Virus record (IMG/VR): IMGVR_UViG_3300023184_000029
Span: 1-64,000 of that record
Source: a virus
Length of the DNA: 64,000 nt
Reading direction: 5' to 3' (one strand)
Shown here piece by piece: positions 33,690 to 41,783 of this stretch. Within the stretch, counting starts at the first letter, position 1. Each line of letters starts with the position of its first letter. The notes beneath the pieces were generated by a model. The model was not told the DNA's origin. It saw only the letters and a program-made list of their open reading frames with translations, and searched no databases. The translations under genes were made by a program, and so were the position numbers.

Positions 33690-33773
33690 AAATGTGGGAG
33701 GGAATCGAACCCTCTCAATTAGCGTATGCCTTATAGCTAGAGGCTAATATCTTTAGTCACCAGACTCCACCTT
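33690..33773 (-). tRNA. tRNA-like element, type uncertain
   Basis: A perfect T arm (GAGGG TTCGATT CCCTC on the minus strand) is followed by CCACATT. That can pair with AAGGTGG 77 bases upstream with one mismatch, giving an 84-base, long-variable-arm-sized tRNA. The anticodon arm does not fold cleanly: GCCT/AGGC makes a nine-base loop. With standard numbering the anticodon would read CTA, but the stem is poor. It lies in the gap between the primase-like and rIIB genes. It may be a degraded or unusual tRNA. Confidence 0.45.
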
Positions 33774-33784
33774 TTGACTATCTC

Positions 33785-34657
33785 TTAGTACTGATTATTC
33801 CAATCATCCTCATCAAGATCATCTTCTTCATATTCTTCCTCTTCCTCATCCTCATCAAACTGATCCCAATACCCTTCTTCATTGGTATAATCTTCGTCCT
33901 CATCCTCATAGTCATCCTGACTAAAATCAGCAGAATACAGGGGCTTTAGAAGTTCACCCTCATATTCTCCAACAACTTCATATCGGCATGTGCGAAGCTT
34001 TTCGCAGTTGCAATCGCTTGGAACACTCACAACATCTTTCGGATTAATCTTAACAATCACAATCCTATCACCAGATTCTAGGCTGCCATAACCAGCAACG
34101 TAGTTCAATGCACCAGCATGAAGCCCATCAGAACAGCCCCTAGCACGATTATCATCAACCTTTGCTCTTTGCATAGTGCAAATCTGACCAACGCGATTAT
34201 CAAAAACCCCACGATACTTATCCTTATAATCACTCCTTACTGCCTTATAAGCCAGAAAGTGACCATCCTCAGTAATTGGCAGATGCTCATGTTCAAGGAA
34301 ATCATAAAGTTCCTTCTGACTCTGCATACTAGGATTTTCCATGATATTATTCAGAAAATTAACGAGCGGTTGGAACGGTAGTCCCTTGCTCATAAACTCT
34401 AGAATTCTTTTGCTAATTGATCCATGAACAGGCTCACCTTCATAAGTGACCTGACCATTCTTGATCTCCACAAGACCATCACTAAAAGTAGCAACAGCTT
34501 TTTGAACATCAACAACCTCCAACAGTTCCTCTGCCGTAGCAGAGGGAAGTTTTTCCAGAATCAACTTATAGTTGATATGATCCGGCAACACCTGATAACT
34601 CTGGTTATTTAGAACCAGTGTCAAATTACCATCCACAAACATAAACGGAACAGCCAT
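33785..34657 (-). CDS. rIIB: rIIB-like protein
   Basis: 290 residues. The order of motifs matches phage T4 rIIB relatives: an opening with NLTLVLNNQSYQVL, GQVTYEGEPVHGSISKRILE, LYDFLEHEHLPITEDGHFLA then YKAV, CSDGLHAGALNYVAGYGS, and IVIVKINPKDVVSVPSDCNC. A long Asp/Glu tail (about 245-290) is an addition. In T4, rIIA and rIIB protect infected cells from a prophage-encoded exclusion system. The rIIA-like gene is directly upstream, and each has its own promoter. Confidence 0.82.
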   Translation of the reverse strand: MAVPFMFVDGNLTLVLNNQSYQVLPDHINYKLILEKLPSATAEELLEVVDVQKAVATFSDGLVEIKNGQVTYEGEPVHGSISKRILEFMSKGLPFQPLVNFLNNIMENPSMQSQKELYDFLEHEHLPITEDGHFLAYKAVRSDYKDKYRGVFDNRVGQICTMQRAKVDDNRARGCSDGLHAGALNYVAGYGSLESGDRIVIVKINPKDVVSVPSDCNCEKLRTCRYEVVGEYEGELLKPLYSADFSQDDYEDEDEDYTNEEGYWDQFDEDEEEEEYEEDDLDEDDWNNQY

Positions 34658-34702
34658 AATCCAACTCCTAAAAATTAAAGTTTCGATACCTGTGATACTG
34701 TC

Positions 34703-34730
34703 ATTTTACACTAATCGGCAAGCTTGTCAA
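34703..34730 (-). promoter_or_regulatory. Promoter for rIIB
   Basis: TTGACA (34725-34730), 16 bases containing GCCGAT, TAAAAT (34703-34708), 46 bases upstream of the rIIB start. Member of the CCGAT-spacer promoter set. Confidence 0.8.
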
Positions 34731-34751
34731 GGGGTCTTGAACAATTTCTGA

Positions 34752-37439
34752 CTACTTGATCAAACTACTCAACTGAATCTTTAATAGGTCAATATTCTCC
34801 TGACTCATCTGCTGGATCCAATCCTTACCAGAATTTCCATAGTATGAGTGACGATCCTCAAGAATAGGATTCTGACTAGGCTTTAGGTCTGTCAAATTAC
34901 CAGATACTTGATGATTCCCCATAATAAGCTTTAGCATAGGATTCTTATCTATCTCAGTTTTGATCTGCTCCCTAATTTCAGAGATTTTCCATCTTTTAAG
35001 ATCCTCAGTAGAAGTCCCACGAATAATCTTGAGATAACCCTCTGCTTTTGTACTATTATCTCCAGAGTACAAAGAGTTGGAGATCATGCGAGTCAAGGTA
35101 TTGTAGGCCAAATTAGCATTACGAATCTCCTTACCGTCAACATCTTCAATGCCAATTTCTTTCATAAGCTTAGAGATATGAGATAGATATTCTGTTTGCT
35201 TAAACTTACTAATATTAAAAGGACTCATATGAACAGTATTAGCAAAGAACTCTGTTAGCATAGTCTTATTCAAACAATCTACAAGAGTCTTGTTGTTAAT
35301 AAACTTATCATAATCTAGACCAAAGATATTCAGAATATGAAACATAAACTGCTTATCTGTTGTTCCATGCCTATTATATGCGTATCCTCCAGAGGTCTTC
35401 TCCTCTGTTGCATAGTCCTTCTTACAATATTCAACAAGCTTGTTGATAGAAGAAAGATTCTTAAAATGTTTTTCTGCTACAACTTTAAGCTGTCTCTTCA
35501 AAAAGTCGTTGAAGTTAACAAGATTGTATCCGTCTTTCTCAAGCTTTTTAGCAAAAGCTGTTTTGATAGCATAAACCTTACTATCTCCAACCAAGTCCTT
35601 GACTATACTCTTGAGCGTTTCATCTCTAAGAGTAATACCAATATCATTAATCTGTGGATAGCCAGACGCAGGTTCAGTCTTATAGCGAAGCATAGGAACA
35701 TACACGATCTCATCTTGTTCCAGAAAATCTTCCAGTTGTTCTTCTGAAAGAATTCTCAGACAAGTAGCGTCGTTGTAAGGATTGGTAATCTGCTTGCTAT
35801 CCTTATCATAACCATGAATAAAGAATACGTCTTGATCGCTAACGCTACCATTAGAATTTCTATTGTAAGACTTTCTTGGTCCAGAACTTTGTGTCAGATG
35901 TTTGTAGTCTGAAACCTTGAGTAGATTTTCAGCCCCAACATCTTCAATCAGTTGATCAAAACCTTCTCCGCTTTTTGTATGATCCTTAGTATCAATCAAG
36001 AGGTATGCAAAGCAATCATTTGTATTACAATATTTTGTAATAATTTTCTTAGCAGTCTCTTCACCCTTAACGTCACACACAAAGAAACTCATCTGACCTT
36101 TCTTTTTCTGGTTATTCCAATAACTATAACCTTTACCAGTAAGAGTTTCGTGATGAATCTTATCAGTCAGAGCAACCATGCGACGAGAACGAAACCCAGC
36201 AGTCTTGTAATTAAAAACATACAGACTCTTGCCAGCCGGAATTTTATATTCCAGATCGTTACCAGAATTGATGGGATGATCTTTGCCCTTGGGATCGGTC
36301 CAAGATGCACCAACTCCCCATCCTCCAGCCAGTTCGTTCATGGTATAGTATGAAGTAATGGCTTCTACTTTAGTTTTAGAAGTTTGAATTTTCTTGGAGA
36401 ATTCTTCCTTCATCTCAATATAAATTTCTTGAGTCTTTTTACGAAGGGTCTTGATCACATCTTTAGTATACTGCAATCCTTCCCGGCTTACGTCCATCTC
36501 AAGTTGACCGATATTAAAATCCAACTCAAGATAAAGACCAGAGTTGATAATCTCACTAACAAAACTCTTCCAACTATCAATATCTGCTTTTTGGAAAGCT
36601 CTATTCCACTTCTGAATATGATCTGGCATCTCTTCCTTTTCTTGACCCACAATCTGTGCTGTCTGAACAGGATACGCAATATTGCCCATGATAGCTACAA
36701 CACCACTATCAATACGATGATAACTATTAGGATAGTATTGAGTATCATTATTCAGTCGGCAAACTCTCCACCCGTCACCACTAATAACGATGCTAGTATT
36801 ACTATACTTATGATCTTGTAAACCACTCCCGATACCACCCTCAATAATAGGTTTCATACGGAAATAATGGAAGATTCTCTTAGCCTTATCTGTAAATTCT
36901 TGGAAGTCATGCTGCTTAACAGCAAAACTAATCTCAAGACCATTAGGCTCAGATGTATTAGAAGTATTAAAAAGATTGAGGGTAGGAACACCGCTCTCAT
37001 CAATCGCCGCAATATAGGTATATTTCTTGCCATTATAATAAGATGCGGTCGTAAAACTCTTGGTATAAGCAAACGGACTCTTAGACCCTAGACCAAGACA
37101 ACCCACAAAATCATTGCTATCATTCTTGTTGGACGCTCCATAGGTTGTATACAAGTCCTCCATATCATGCTGACTAAGACCAGTACCGTAATCTCTAACC
37201 ATAAAAGTTGGATTAGCAGCGGTGGGCAGAGTTACCTTAAAAGGATTCTTATTACCAGCAGAAATGTGGCTATCATAAGCATTAGTTGAAAGCTCACGAA
37301 TTGCAGCCATAACCTTGTCAGAATAAAGAGAATCTGAAAGGATTTTAAACATTTTGCTTGTTTGAGCAATATTAAACTGATTCTTGCTCGTAACACCAAC
37401 GCTGTGAGTCTCAATCGTCCTATCTGCCAACTTCATCAT
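34752..37439 (-). CDS. rIIA: rIIA-like GHKL ATPase
   Basis: 895 residues, longer than T4 rIIA (725). The N-terminal GHKL (Hsp90/gyrase-type) ATP site is clear: IRELSTNAYDSHISAG (N box, 47-62), FMVRDYGTGLSQHDME (G1), and GCLGLGSKSPFAYTKSF (G2). The long C-terminal region (about 400-895) is unassigned. GGAG lies four bases before the first of two adjacent ATGs. With rIIB it likely forms a membrane-associated anti-exclusion pair. Confidence 0.85.
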   Translation of the reverse strand: MMKLADRTIETHSVGVTSKNQFNIAQTSKMFKILSDSLYSDKVMAAIRELSTNAYDSHISAGNKNPFKVTLPTAANPTFMVRDYGTGLSQHDMEDLYTTYGASNKNDSNDFVGCLGLGSKSPFAYTKSFTTASYYNGKKYTYIAAIDESGVPTLNLFNTSNTSEPNGLEISFAVKQHDFQEFTDKAKRIFHYFRMKPIIEGGIGSGLQDHKYSNTSIVISGDGWRVCRLNNDTQYYPNSYHRIDSGVVAIMGNIAYPVQTAQIVGQEKEEMPDHIQKWNRAFQKADIDSWKSFVSEIINSGLYLELDFNIGQLEMDVSREGLQYTKDVIKTLRKKTQEIYIEMKEEFSKKIQTSKTKVEAITSYYTMNELAGGWGVGASWTDPKGKDHPINSGNDLEYKIPAGKSLYVFNYKTAGFRSRRMVALTDKIHHETLTGKGYSYWNNQKKKGQMSFFVCDVKGEETAKKIITKYCNTNDCFAYLLIDTKDHTKSGEGFDQLIEDVGAENLLKVSDYKHLTQSSGPRKSYNRNSNGSVSDQDVFFIHGYDKDSKQITNPYNDATCLRILSEEQLEDFLEQDEIVYVPMLRYKTEPASGYPQINDIGITLRDETLKSIVKDLVGDSKVYAIKTAFAKKLEKDGYNLVNFNDFLKRQLKVVAEKHFKNLSSINKLVEYCKKDYATEEKTSGGYAYNRHGTTDKQFMFHILNIFGLDYDKFINNKTLVDCLNKTMLTEFFANTVHMSPFNISKFKQTEYLSHISKLMKEIGIEDVDGKEIRNANLAYNTLTRMISNSLYSGDNSTKAEGYLKIIRGTSTEDLKRWKISEIREQIKTEIDKNPMLKLIMGNHQVSGNLTDLKPSQNPILEDRHSYYGNSGKDWIQQMSQENIDLLKIQLSSLIK

Positions 37440-37477
37440 TTTTCTCCAAAAGTGTTATCGTTCCCTGTGATAGCTAG

Positions 37478-37506
37478 AGTATACCATCGGCAAAACCTCT
37501 TGTCAA
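37478..37506 (-). promoter_or_regulatory. Promoter for rIIA
   Basis: TTGACA (37501-37506), 17 bases ending in GCCGATGG, TATACT (37478-37483), about 39 bases ahead of the rIIA start; the -35 box overlaps the end of the preceding membrane-protein gene. Confidence 0.85.
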
Positions 37507-37754
37507 GCATCAGTTTTCTTTTGTTGTCTGTCTGATATTATTTTAAAGCCTATGGCTATGTCTATCAGACCCAAAACTTTTAAAAAGACCACAGGCAAAG
37601 TAAACGTCATACCTCCAACAAGTATGCAGAGCAATCCCATGACCCACACAAAAAACCTTGGTATCCAATTAAATAAAGATAAGATGTAACTTAATGGCCC
37701 TATAATTATCACAGAAAAAAAGATTATTGTTACTATCAGAGCCAAACTAGCCAT
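37503..37754 (-). CDS. Small multi-span membrane protein
   Basis: 83 residues with two to three membrane spans (about 3-26 LALIVTIIFFSVIIIGPLSY and 32-70 FFVWVMGLLCILVGGMTF onward) and a basic end (SDRQQKKTDA). It shares a base with the upstream coiled-coil gene. Function unknown; proximity to rIIA/rIIB, which are membrane-associated in T4, is suggestive. Confidence 0.6.
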   Translation of the reverse strand: MASLALIVTIIFFSVIIIGPLSYILSLFNWIPRFFVWVMGLLCILVGGMTFTLPVVFLKVLGLIDIAIGFKIISDRQQKKTDA

Positions 37755-38083
37755 TACTGAATCTCATCTTCTTCGTCTTCATCATCGGTATTTTTATCTT
37801 CCCAATTATTTACTTCTGGTATCCATCCCTCATTAGAAGAATATTCTTCATCAATATCTTCATCATCTATTATTTGTTCTGCATCTTCTATAAATATAGT
37901 TAATGTATTAAGTATTTCTAGTACAGAGTCTATTTTTGCAGATACTAGTTTTACTTCTTTCTTTAGTGATTGTATTTCTCTATGGGTAGTATCTATGTCT
38001 TTTGATAGTTTATTGTCTACTCTATGAATTTCTTTATTACTTTTCATTACTTCTTTTATTACATCATCTATATTTTTTGACAT
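37754..38083 (-). CDS. Coiled-coil protein with acidic tail
   Basis: 109 residues: a long helix with heptads (about 10-70, SLKKEVKLVSAKIDSVLEIL) and an acidic tail (DDEDEEDEIQ). Probably oligomeric. No family recognised. Confidence 0.55.
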   Translation of the reverse strand: MSKNIDDVIKEVMKSNKEIHRVDNKLSKDIDTTHREIQSLKKEVKLVSAKIDSVLEILNTLTIFIEDAEQIIDDEDIDEEYSSNEGWIPEVNNWEDKNTDDEDEEDEIQ

Positions 38084-38093
38084 TATATCATCC

Positions 38094-38408
38094 TTAAAAA
38101 TTTAAATTTTTGTACTCTTTTATATCTCCATTTTCAGCAATCTTCTTATCCTCATAACCCCCAGCCACCCTGCGATACAGTTCTTGCTTAATGTTCTCTA
38201 ATACACCAGTAGCCATAGCAATCTTGCTATAAGATACGTCCCCCATTACATTCATTATGATGCGAGAAAAACAATAGTTTATTCGCCCAAGATACCGGCT
38301 AAAATCACGAGGATTATTCAGATTAGTTTTGCTATTTAGTATAACATTAGACAAAACCTCTATTGCACTATTTAGTTCAAGTCTTTCGTCTTCATTAATA
38401 TATGGCAT
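38094..38408 (-). CDS. Conserved phage/bacterial small protein (DUF6899-like)
   Basis: 104 residues from the ATG at 38408, supported by AGGAAAAAAT; an upstream in-frame ATG at 38435 lacks a site. MPYINEDERLEL, GRINYCFSRIIMNVMG and LENIKQELYRRVAGGYEDKK match what I know as DUF6899. The function is unknown, but the protein is very common in large phages. Confidence 0.65.
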   Translation of the reverse strand: MPYINEDERLELNSAIEVLSNVILNSKTNLNNPRDFSRYLGRINYCFSRIIMNVMGDVSYSKIAMATGVLENIKQELYRRVAGGYEDKKIAENGDIKEYKNLNF

Positions 38409-38419
38409 ATTTTTTCCTA

Positions 38420-38944
38420 TTATAAGTCTATACAATTACATTCATATTTAAAACAATAACTACATTTTGGGCCGGGATCGGGATTTCCCCAAGCATTTGC
38501 ACGACCATCAAAACTTTCTTTCCCAGTATCAATGCAAACTACTTTAGACTTCCCTCGTCTTTTAATATATCCGATATTTGAATAATGACAATCCCAAAAT
38601 TTTAGTCTAGTTTTTAAAAAAATCTTATTAACTAGGTTCTGTATTCGTACGCTAGATACCACCCCATACGGTTGTTGTGCTAGTTCAGTAATATATCCCC
38701 ATTCGCTTTGTTCTGGAATATATCCTTCTATAGATTTAGCATACTGTAGCTTTATAGTTTTACTTATTACCTTGGGGGCCAAATCAAATATGGATAATTC
38801 ATACTGAATTTTTCTAGCATAGTCGGCTTTTTTCTTGGATGGAAATTCTTTAAAAGCTAAGTTATCATAATTTAATATCGGATATAATTGAGAGTATCCT
38901 CCCTCTTTAAACCAAGAGTCATTATCAATTAGATACTTAGCCAT
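38420..38944 (-). CDS. Kinase-fold-like phage protein
   Basis: 174 residues. WDCHYSNIGYIKRRGKSKVV followed by CIDTGKESFDG resembles the catalytic-loop (HxDxxxxN) and DFG-type segments of small kinase-like proteins, though a full kinase is too long to fit. The C-terminal CSYCFKYECNCIDL suggests a metal site. Overlaps neighbours on both sides. Active kinase chemistry is doubtful. Confidence 0.5.
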   Translation of the reverse strand: MAKYLIDNDSWFKEGGYSQLYPILNYDNLAFKEFPSKKKADYARKIQYELSIFDLAPKVISKTIKLQYAKSIEGYIPEQSEWGYITELAQQPYGVVSSVRIQNLVNKIFLKTRLKFWDCHYSNIGYIKRRGKSKVVCIDTGKESFDGRANAWGNPDPGPKCSYCFKYECNCIDL

Positions 38945-39290
38945 TATAATAATTTTCAGAAATTTTATTTCCAGAAAGATGTTCGACTAAACTTATTGCT
39001 TCTTGTAAAGAATCTGTACTAGTTATTCTTAATGAAGATTGTACAAAATCAATTTTAAACGAACCATAAATTGTATAGAATGGCTCACCAACAGCTTCAG
39101 TATCGTCCCAATAATCTTCTATGCTTTTAATACTCTCAACAACAGTACCACCCTCATAGTCACTAATCTCCCTTTCTGTCTCAATTTTATAAAGTCTAAG
39201 GTGAGATGAATTATTGCCAGTATTCAAACAATATCCTTGATAAAATCTATTTTTGGCTATCATACGATTTCCTATATAATGGAACAACAA
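38937..39290 (-). CDS. Unknown protein
   Basis: 117 residues, mixed alpha/beta (YQGYCLNTGNNSSHLRLYKI; FYTIYGSFKIDFVQSSLR). Eight-base overlap with the kinase-like gene and 44-base overlap with the upstream gene. No family recognised. Confidence 0.5.
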   Translation of the reverse strand: MLFHYIGNRMIAKNRFYQGYCLNTGNNSSHLRLYKIETEREISDYEGGTVVESIKSIEDYWDDTEAVGEPFYTIYGSFKIDFVQSSLRITSTDSLQEAISLVEHLSGNKISENYYNG

Positions 39291-39534
39291 TATCTTGATT
39301 TATATAAGGATTATTCTGAATTCGCAAATCAAATAAATCATTATGCTTATTAGTTTTAGCCCAAGCAACTGGAGTCTCAAAAGACTTTCTATAACACTCT
39401 AGTTCTTTTTTGAGTTTTTTAAGTTCATCCTTAGCATTATTAACCCAAAAAATATCAGCACCACTTGACCAAGCAAAATCAATAAGAGTATCCAAAGGAT
39501 TAGAATTCTTTTCGTTATCAGAAGGCATCATCAT
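39247..39534 (-). CDS. Small conserved-type phage protein
   Basis: 95 residues: helical region (NAKDELKKLKKELECYRKSF) then ETPVAWAKTNKHNDLFDLRI and QDIVVPLYRK. The ETPVAWAxxNxxxDLxDLRxQxNP phrase is familiar from hypothetical proteins of large phages. Function unknown. Confidence 0.6.
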   Translation of the reverse strand: MMMPSDNEKNSNPLDTLIDFAWSSGADIFWVNNAKDELKKLKKELECYRKSFETPVAWAKTNKHNDLFDLRIQNNPYINQDIVVPLYRKSYDSQK

Positions 39535-39746
39535 ACAAAACCTATTCTTGTTTTATCACTAATTGTAACTTCTATTTCGTTTGGAGCAAAAGATTGAGTT
39601 GAGTATGAGCGACTATTCCACCATCCACACTCATATGTGATATTATTATCTCCATGAATATTAATACTAACAATTGTACCATAAACATCGTCTGCCAGTT
39701 TAACTTTGCTTCCGATCTTATATAGATCTAGAGAATTTTTTGTCAT
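39531..39746 (-). CDS. Small beta-barrel-like phage protein
   Basis: 71 residues: KIGSKVKLADDVYGTIVSIN, YECGWWNSRSYSTQSF, EIEVTI. A compact SH3-like strand pattern seen in small phage hypotheticals. Overlaps the next gene by four bases. Function unknown. Confidence 0.55.
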   Translation of the reverse strand: MTKNSLDLYKIGSKVKLADDVYGTIVSINIHGDNNITYECGWWNSRSYSTQSFAPNEIEVTISDKTRIGFV

Positions 39747-39789
39747 TTAAGAGTCTTTCTATGTTTAGCAGTAATTACTATTAACTAAA

Positions 39790-40058
39790 TAGGAGCGGTG
39801 GGATTCGAACCCACACTTGAAGGATTTTCTTACTACTATAGTTTTCACTACCCTTTCAGTTTGTAGTCTGGACTTTATCTTAACCATAACTTTCGTTTTA
39901 GGTTCCTGCCGTCAAGTCTCTACACCTTCATATTTCTATGCTTGGCTCGGTATTAGCAGTTAAGCCTTCACCGAATTTGACAGGTTCTACTTTAGAGATT
40001 TCTCTTTAAGCACTCAAATTGTATAAGTCCTTTGTCTCTGCCTTTGGACTACGCTCCC
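39790..40058 (-). tRNA. tRNA interrupted by a group I intron (anticodon UAA after splicing)
   Basis: On the minus strand the 5-prime exon (40058-40025) gives acceptor GGGAGCG, D arm with GTC/GAC, and anticodon stem AAGGA plus CTT. The 3-prime exon (39828-39790) gives AAAA, stem TCCTT, a five-base variable loop, T arm GTGGG TTCGAAT CCCAC and acceptor CGCTCCT plus A. Joined, the loop reads CTTAAAA, anticodon UAA (Leu). The short variable arm is unusual for a bacterial leucine tRNA, so amino-acid identity is uncertain. CCA is not encoded. Confidence 0.78.
39829..40024 (-). other. Group I intron (196 nt, no ORF)
   Basis: It interrupts the tRNA after the first anticodon base. The conserved S/P7 element AAGATAAAGTCC is present (minus strand), with a Q-like CTGCTAATACCGAGCC segment upstream. 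The 5-prime exon ends in U (ACTT) and can pair with the internal TTGAGT to give the U-G wobble of P1. The intron ends in G. Size and insertion site match the small introns of cyanobacterial and plastid tRNA-Leu(UAA). No endonuclease gene is inside. Confidence 0.78.
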
Positions 40059-40155
40059 ATGATACTCCCAACCATACAAACCAGTGATTTGAGGTTAATT
40101 ATGCTGTTTGCTGCCTCTTATTTAGTTTGTATGATCGGAGAGTAATGGTTTTAAA

Positions 40156-40437
40156 TCAACCGTTCGTATGAGCCTTGAGGCGACGAACAATGTCTGCCAT
40201 AGCCTCAACATTATCAACCGTCTTAACAGGCTTCTGACGCTCCATAGCGGGAAGTTCAACACCCTTCTTAGACAGAGCCGCCTTTGTACGAGCATATCGT
40301 GCCATCGTACTAGCAATCTTCTGACCAGTCTTTGATGCAATCTCAGCATAAGTCTTGCTAGAAAAAACTGCCTCAAGAAACTGCTCATCAGAACAACGAA
40401 CACGGGTCTGCTTCTCAACACTAGTAACTTCAGCCAT
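40156..40437 (-). CDS. Small helix-turn-helix-like protein
   Basis: 93 residues from the ATG at 40437, fixed by GGAGGATTATT. SSKTYAEIASKTGQKIASTM is a likely helix-turn-helix, followed by ARYARTKAALSKKGVELPA. It has the strongest promoter of the set (40518-40546) in front and is rather G/C-rich in codon ends, so it may be an abundant early DNA-binding protein. Confidence 0.6.
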   Translation of the reverse strand: MAEVTSVEKQTRVRCSDEQFLEAVFSSKTYAEIASKTGQKIASTMARYARTKAALSKKGVELPAMERQKPVKTVDNVEAMADIVRRLKAHTNG

Positions 40438-40517
40438 AATAATCCTCCAAATTCTTAACCAATCTTTCAACTTGAGACTCAACCACATAGTTGATATTAT
40501 CTCACGTTGTCCTTTTG

Positions 40518-40546
40518 ATTGTACAACACCTTATCGGCATTGTCAA
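40518..40546 (-). promoter_or_regulatory. Strong sigma-70 promoter
   Basis: TTGACA (40541-40546), exactly 17 bases beginning ATGCCGATA, TACAAT (40518-40523). Drives the HTH gene and possibly the tRNA beyond it. Confidence 0.88.
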
Positions 40547-40679
40547 TGGGTATCCTTGATTTTTTTTCGGTTCTGTCAGAATTATTTGCAAATCTTTTTT
40601 AAAAGAACGGAGCAACCTAACTGCTCTCTCAATTTTTAAAAACTTGTCCTATAAAGGCAGATTAGAGTCCTATTGTCGA
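40547..40679 (-). other. Intergenic region with possible weak terminator
   Basis: No gene. On the minus strand GAGCA/TGCTC (about 40603-40619) forms a short hairpin followed by a T-rich TTCTTTT, a candidate terminator after the PspC gene and ahead of the promoter at 40518. Confidence 0.35.
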
Positions 40680-40865
40680 TTAGTCCTCAGTTGGTAGCAC
40701 CAGTGCCAATAATAGATAAATCCATAACAGAATACTACCGCTAAAAATAGTTCCTAAAACAAAGCCAATCCTAATCAAAGATACATCTATTCCGGTGGAT
40801 TCAGACAAGCCACCACAAACCCCTAAAAAGGTTCTGTTTTTATTGCTTTTATGAAACTTGCTCAT
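40680..40865 (-). CDS. PspC-domain membrane protein
   Basis: 61 residues: RTFLGVCGGLSESTGIDVSL then IRIGFVLGTIFSGSILLWIY is the PspC domain essentially alone, with a membrane span at about 33-56. In bacteria PspC senses membrane stress. A phage copy may modulate the host envelope response. Confidence 0.82.
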   Translation of the reverse strand: MSKFHKSNKNRTFLGVCGGLSESTGIDVSLIRIGFVLGTIFSGSILLWIYLLLALVLPTED

Positions 40866-40879
40866 AAGTAAATCCTTTA

Positions 40880-41167
40880 TTAAGTATTATTTTCTTTTGG
40901 GGAGTGCAGAGTAATTTTAATTATTAAATATCCATCTCTATTACTCTCAATATTTTGTATTGATTTAATTTGTCCTTTACCCAAAAAAGAATCTCCAACC
41001 AATAAAAACGGACCACCATCTAGATTAGCTGAAGTTATAACAGAAGGATCATTTTGACAACCAAATCTAGCCCACTCACTTTCTCCTTCTACCAAATATT
41101 CTCTTTCGCCTATTTGTGTGATTATTCTGGTATTTTTACCCTTATTAGACTGAGTACACCGGCTCAT
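40880..41167 (-). CDS. Unknown protein
   Basis: 95 residues from the ATG at 41167, placed by GAGG; the longer frame begins with GTG. Beta-rich: TRIITQIGEREYLVEGESEW, GYLIIKITLHSP. Overlaps the coiled-coil gene by 23 bases. No family recognised. Confidence 0.5.
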   Translation of the reverse strand: MSRCTQSNKGKNTRIITQIGEREYLVEGESEWARFGCQNDPSVITSANLDGGPFLLVGDSFLGKGQIKSIQNIESNRDGYLIIKITLHSPKENNT

Positions 41168-41360
41168 TAAAAGCCTCACTGTGAAGCATATAACCTTCGT
41201 TATTTTCTGACGTTAGGCCATTAAGAACGTCTTTTAGTCTATCATTTTCAGTTTCAAGCATACTTATGATATTTTTTGCTTGGTCTAGAGCAAGCTGTAG
41301 ATGTTTAACTTTATTAGCAAGTTCATCAGCAACATAACTGTTCATACTCTTGACTACCAT
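41145..41360 (-). CDS. Small coiled-coil protein
   Basis: 71 residues with heptads from about 10 to 50 (LQLALDQAKNIISMLETEND), preceded by AGGAGGTTACT, one of the best ribosome sites in the window. Likely forms a dimer; function unknown. Confidence 0.6.
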   Translation of the reverse strand: MVVKSMNSYVADELANKVKHLQLALDQAKNIISMLETENDRLKDVLNGLTSENNEGYMLHSEAFNEPVYSV

Positions 41361-41400
41361 AGTAACCTCCTGTGGTAAATGGCTAACAAAATATACACCA

Positions 41401-41685
41401 TTATAAATTTAGATTAAGTCTGTACAAAAAGTTTTTTAAATCCAAAAGTTGTTTATTATCTAAGAATATTTGATCAGCATAAGGCTTTTTATGAACTAAA
41501 ACCCGATAACAATATCTTAAACGCTGCCAAAATGACATTTTGCTTCTATATGATGTTAAATTTTCATAAATAGCAAAATCAGCAGCCTCAATTTCATGAT
41601 CATATTCAATAACTAAAATTTCACTTCTACAACCACAAGGAATAAAAATAGTCTTATTTTCTTTTAGATTTGTTACGCTTCCCAT
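41401..41685 (-). CDS. Conserved phage protein with CxC start
   Basis: 94 residues: IFIPCGCRSEILVIEYDHEI, SFWQRLRYCYRVLVHKKPY, ADQIFLDNKQLLDLKNFL. This layout is familiar from small hypotheticals of large phages. Overlaps the 42-residue gene upstream in another frame. Function unknown. Confidence 0.58.
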   Translation of the reverse strand: MGSVTNLKENKTIFIPCGCRSEILVIEYDHEIEAADFAIYENLTSYRSKMSFWQRLRYCYRVLVHKKPYADQIFLDNKQLLDLKNFLYRLNLNL

Positions 41686-41782
41686 GTTTCTTCTTTCTAA
41701 AAATTCTTTCGTAATTTTTGTCCCAAGTATCTTGGGAGACTAAACTAACTCGTCTTTTAGAACCTTTGCCGTTTTGGCTCAT
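41654..41782 (-). CDS. 42-residue basic phage protein
   Basis: Starts MSQNGKGSKRRVSLVSQDTW, continues DKNYERIFRKKKHGKRNK, stop at 41654. The G-KRR...YxxxxxxIF pattern is a very common tiny phage protein of unknown role. It overlaps the next gene by 32 bases. Confidence 0.6.
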   Translation of the reverse strand: MSQNGKGSKRRVSLVSQDTWDKNYERIFRKKKHGKRNKSKRK

Positions 41783-41783
41783 G

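Noticed and set aside
33690-33773. Confident amber suppressor tRNA
   Set aside because: CTA falls at the anticodon position only with a poorly paired stem, and TAG is used as a normal stop in several genes here.
35337-36821. Several plus-strand frames of 130-145 codons under rIIA
   Set aside because: They are antisense to a well-conserved GHKL protein and have no ribosome sites or protein-like composition.
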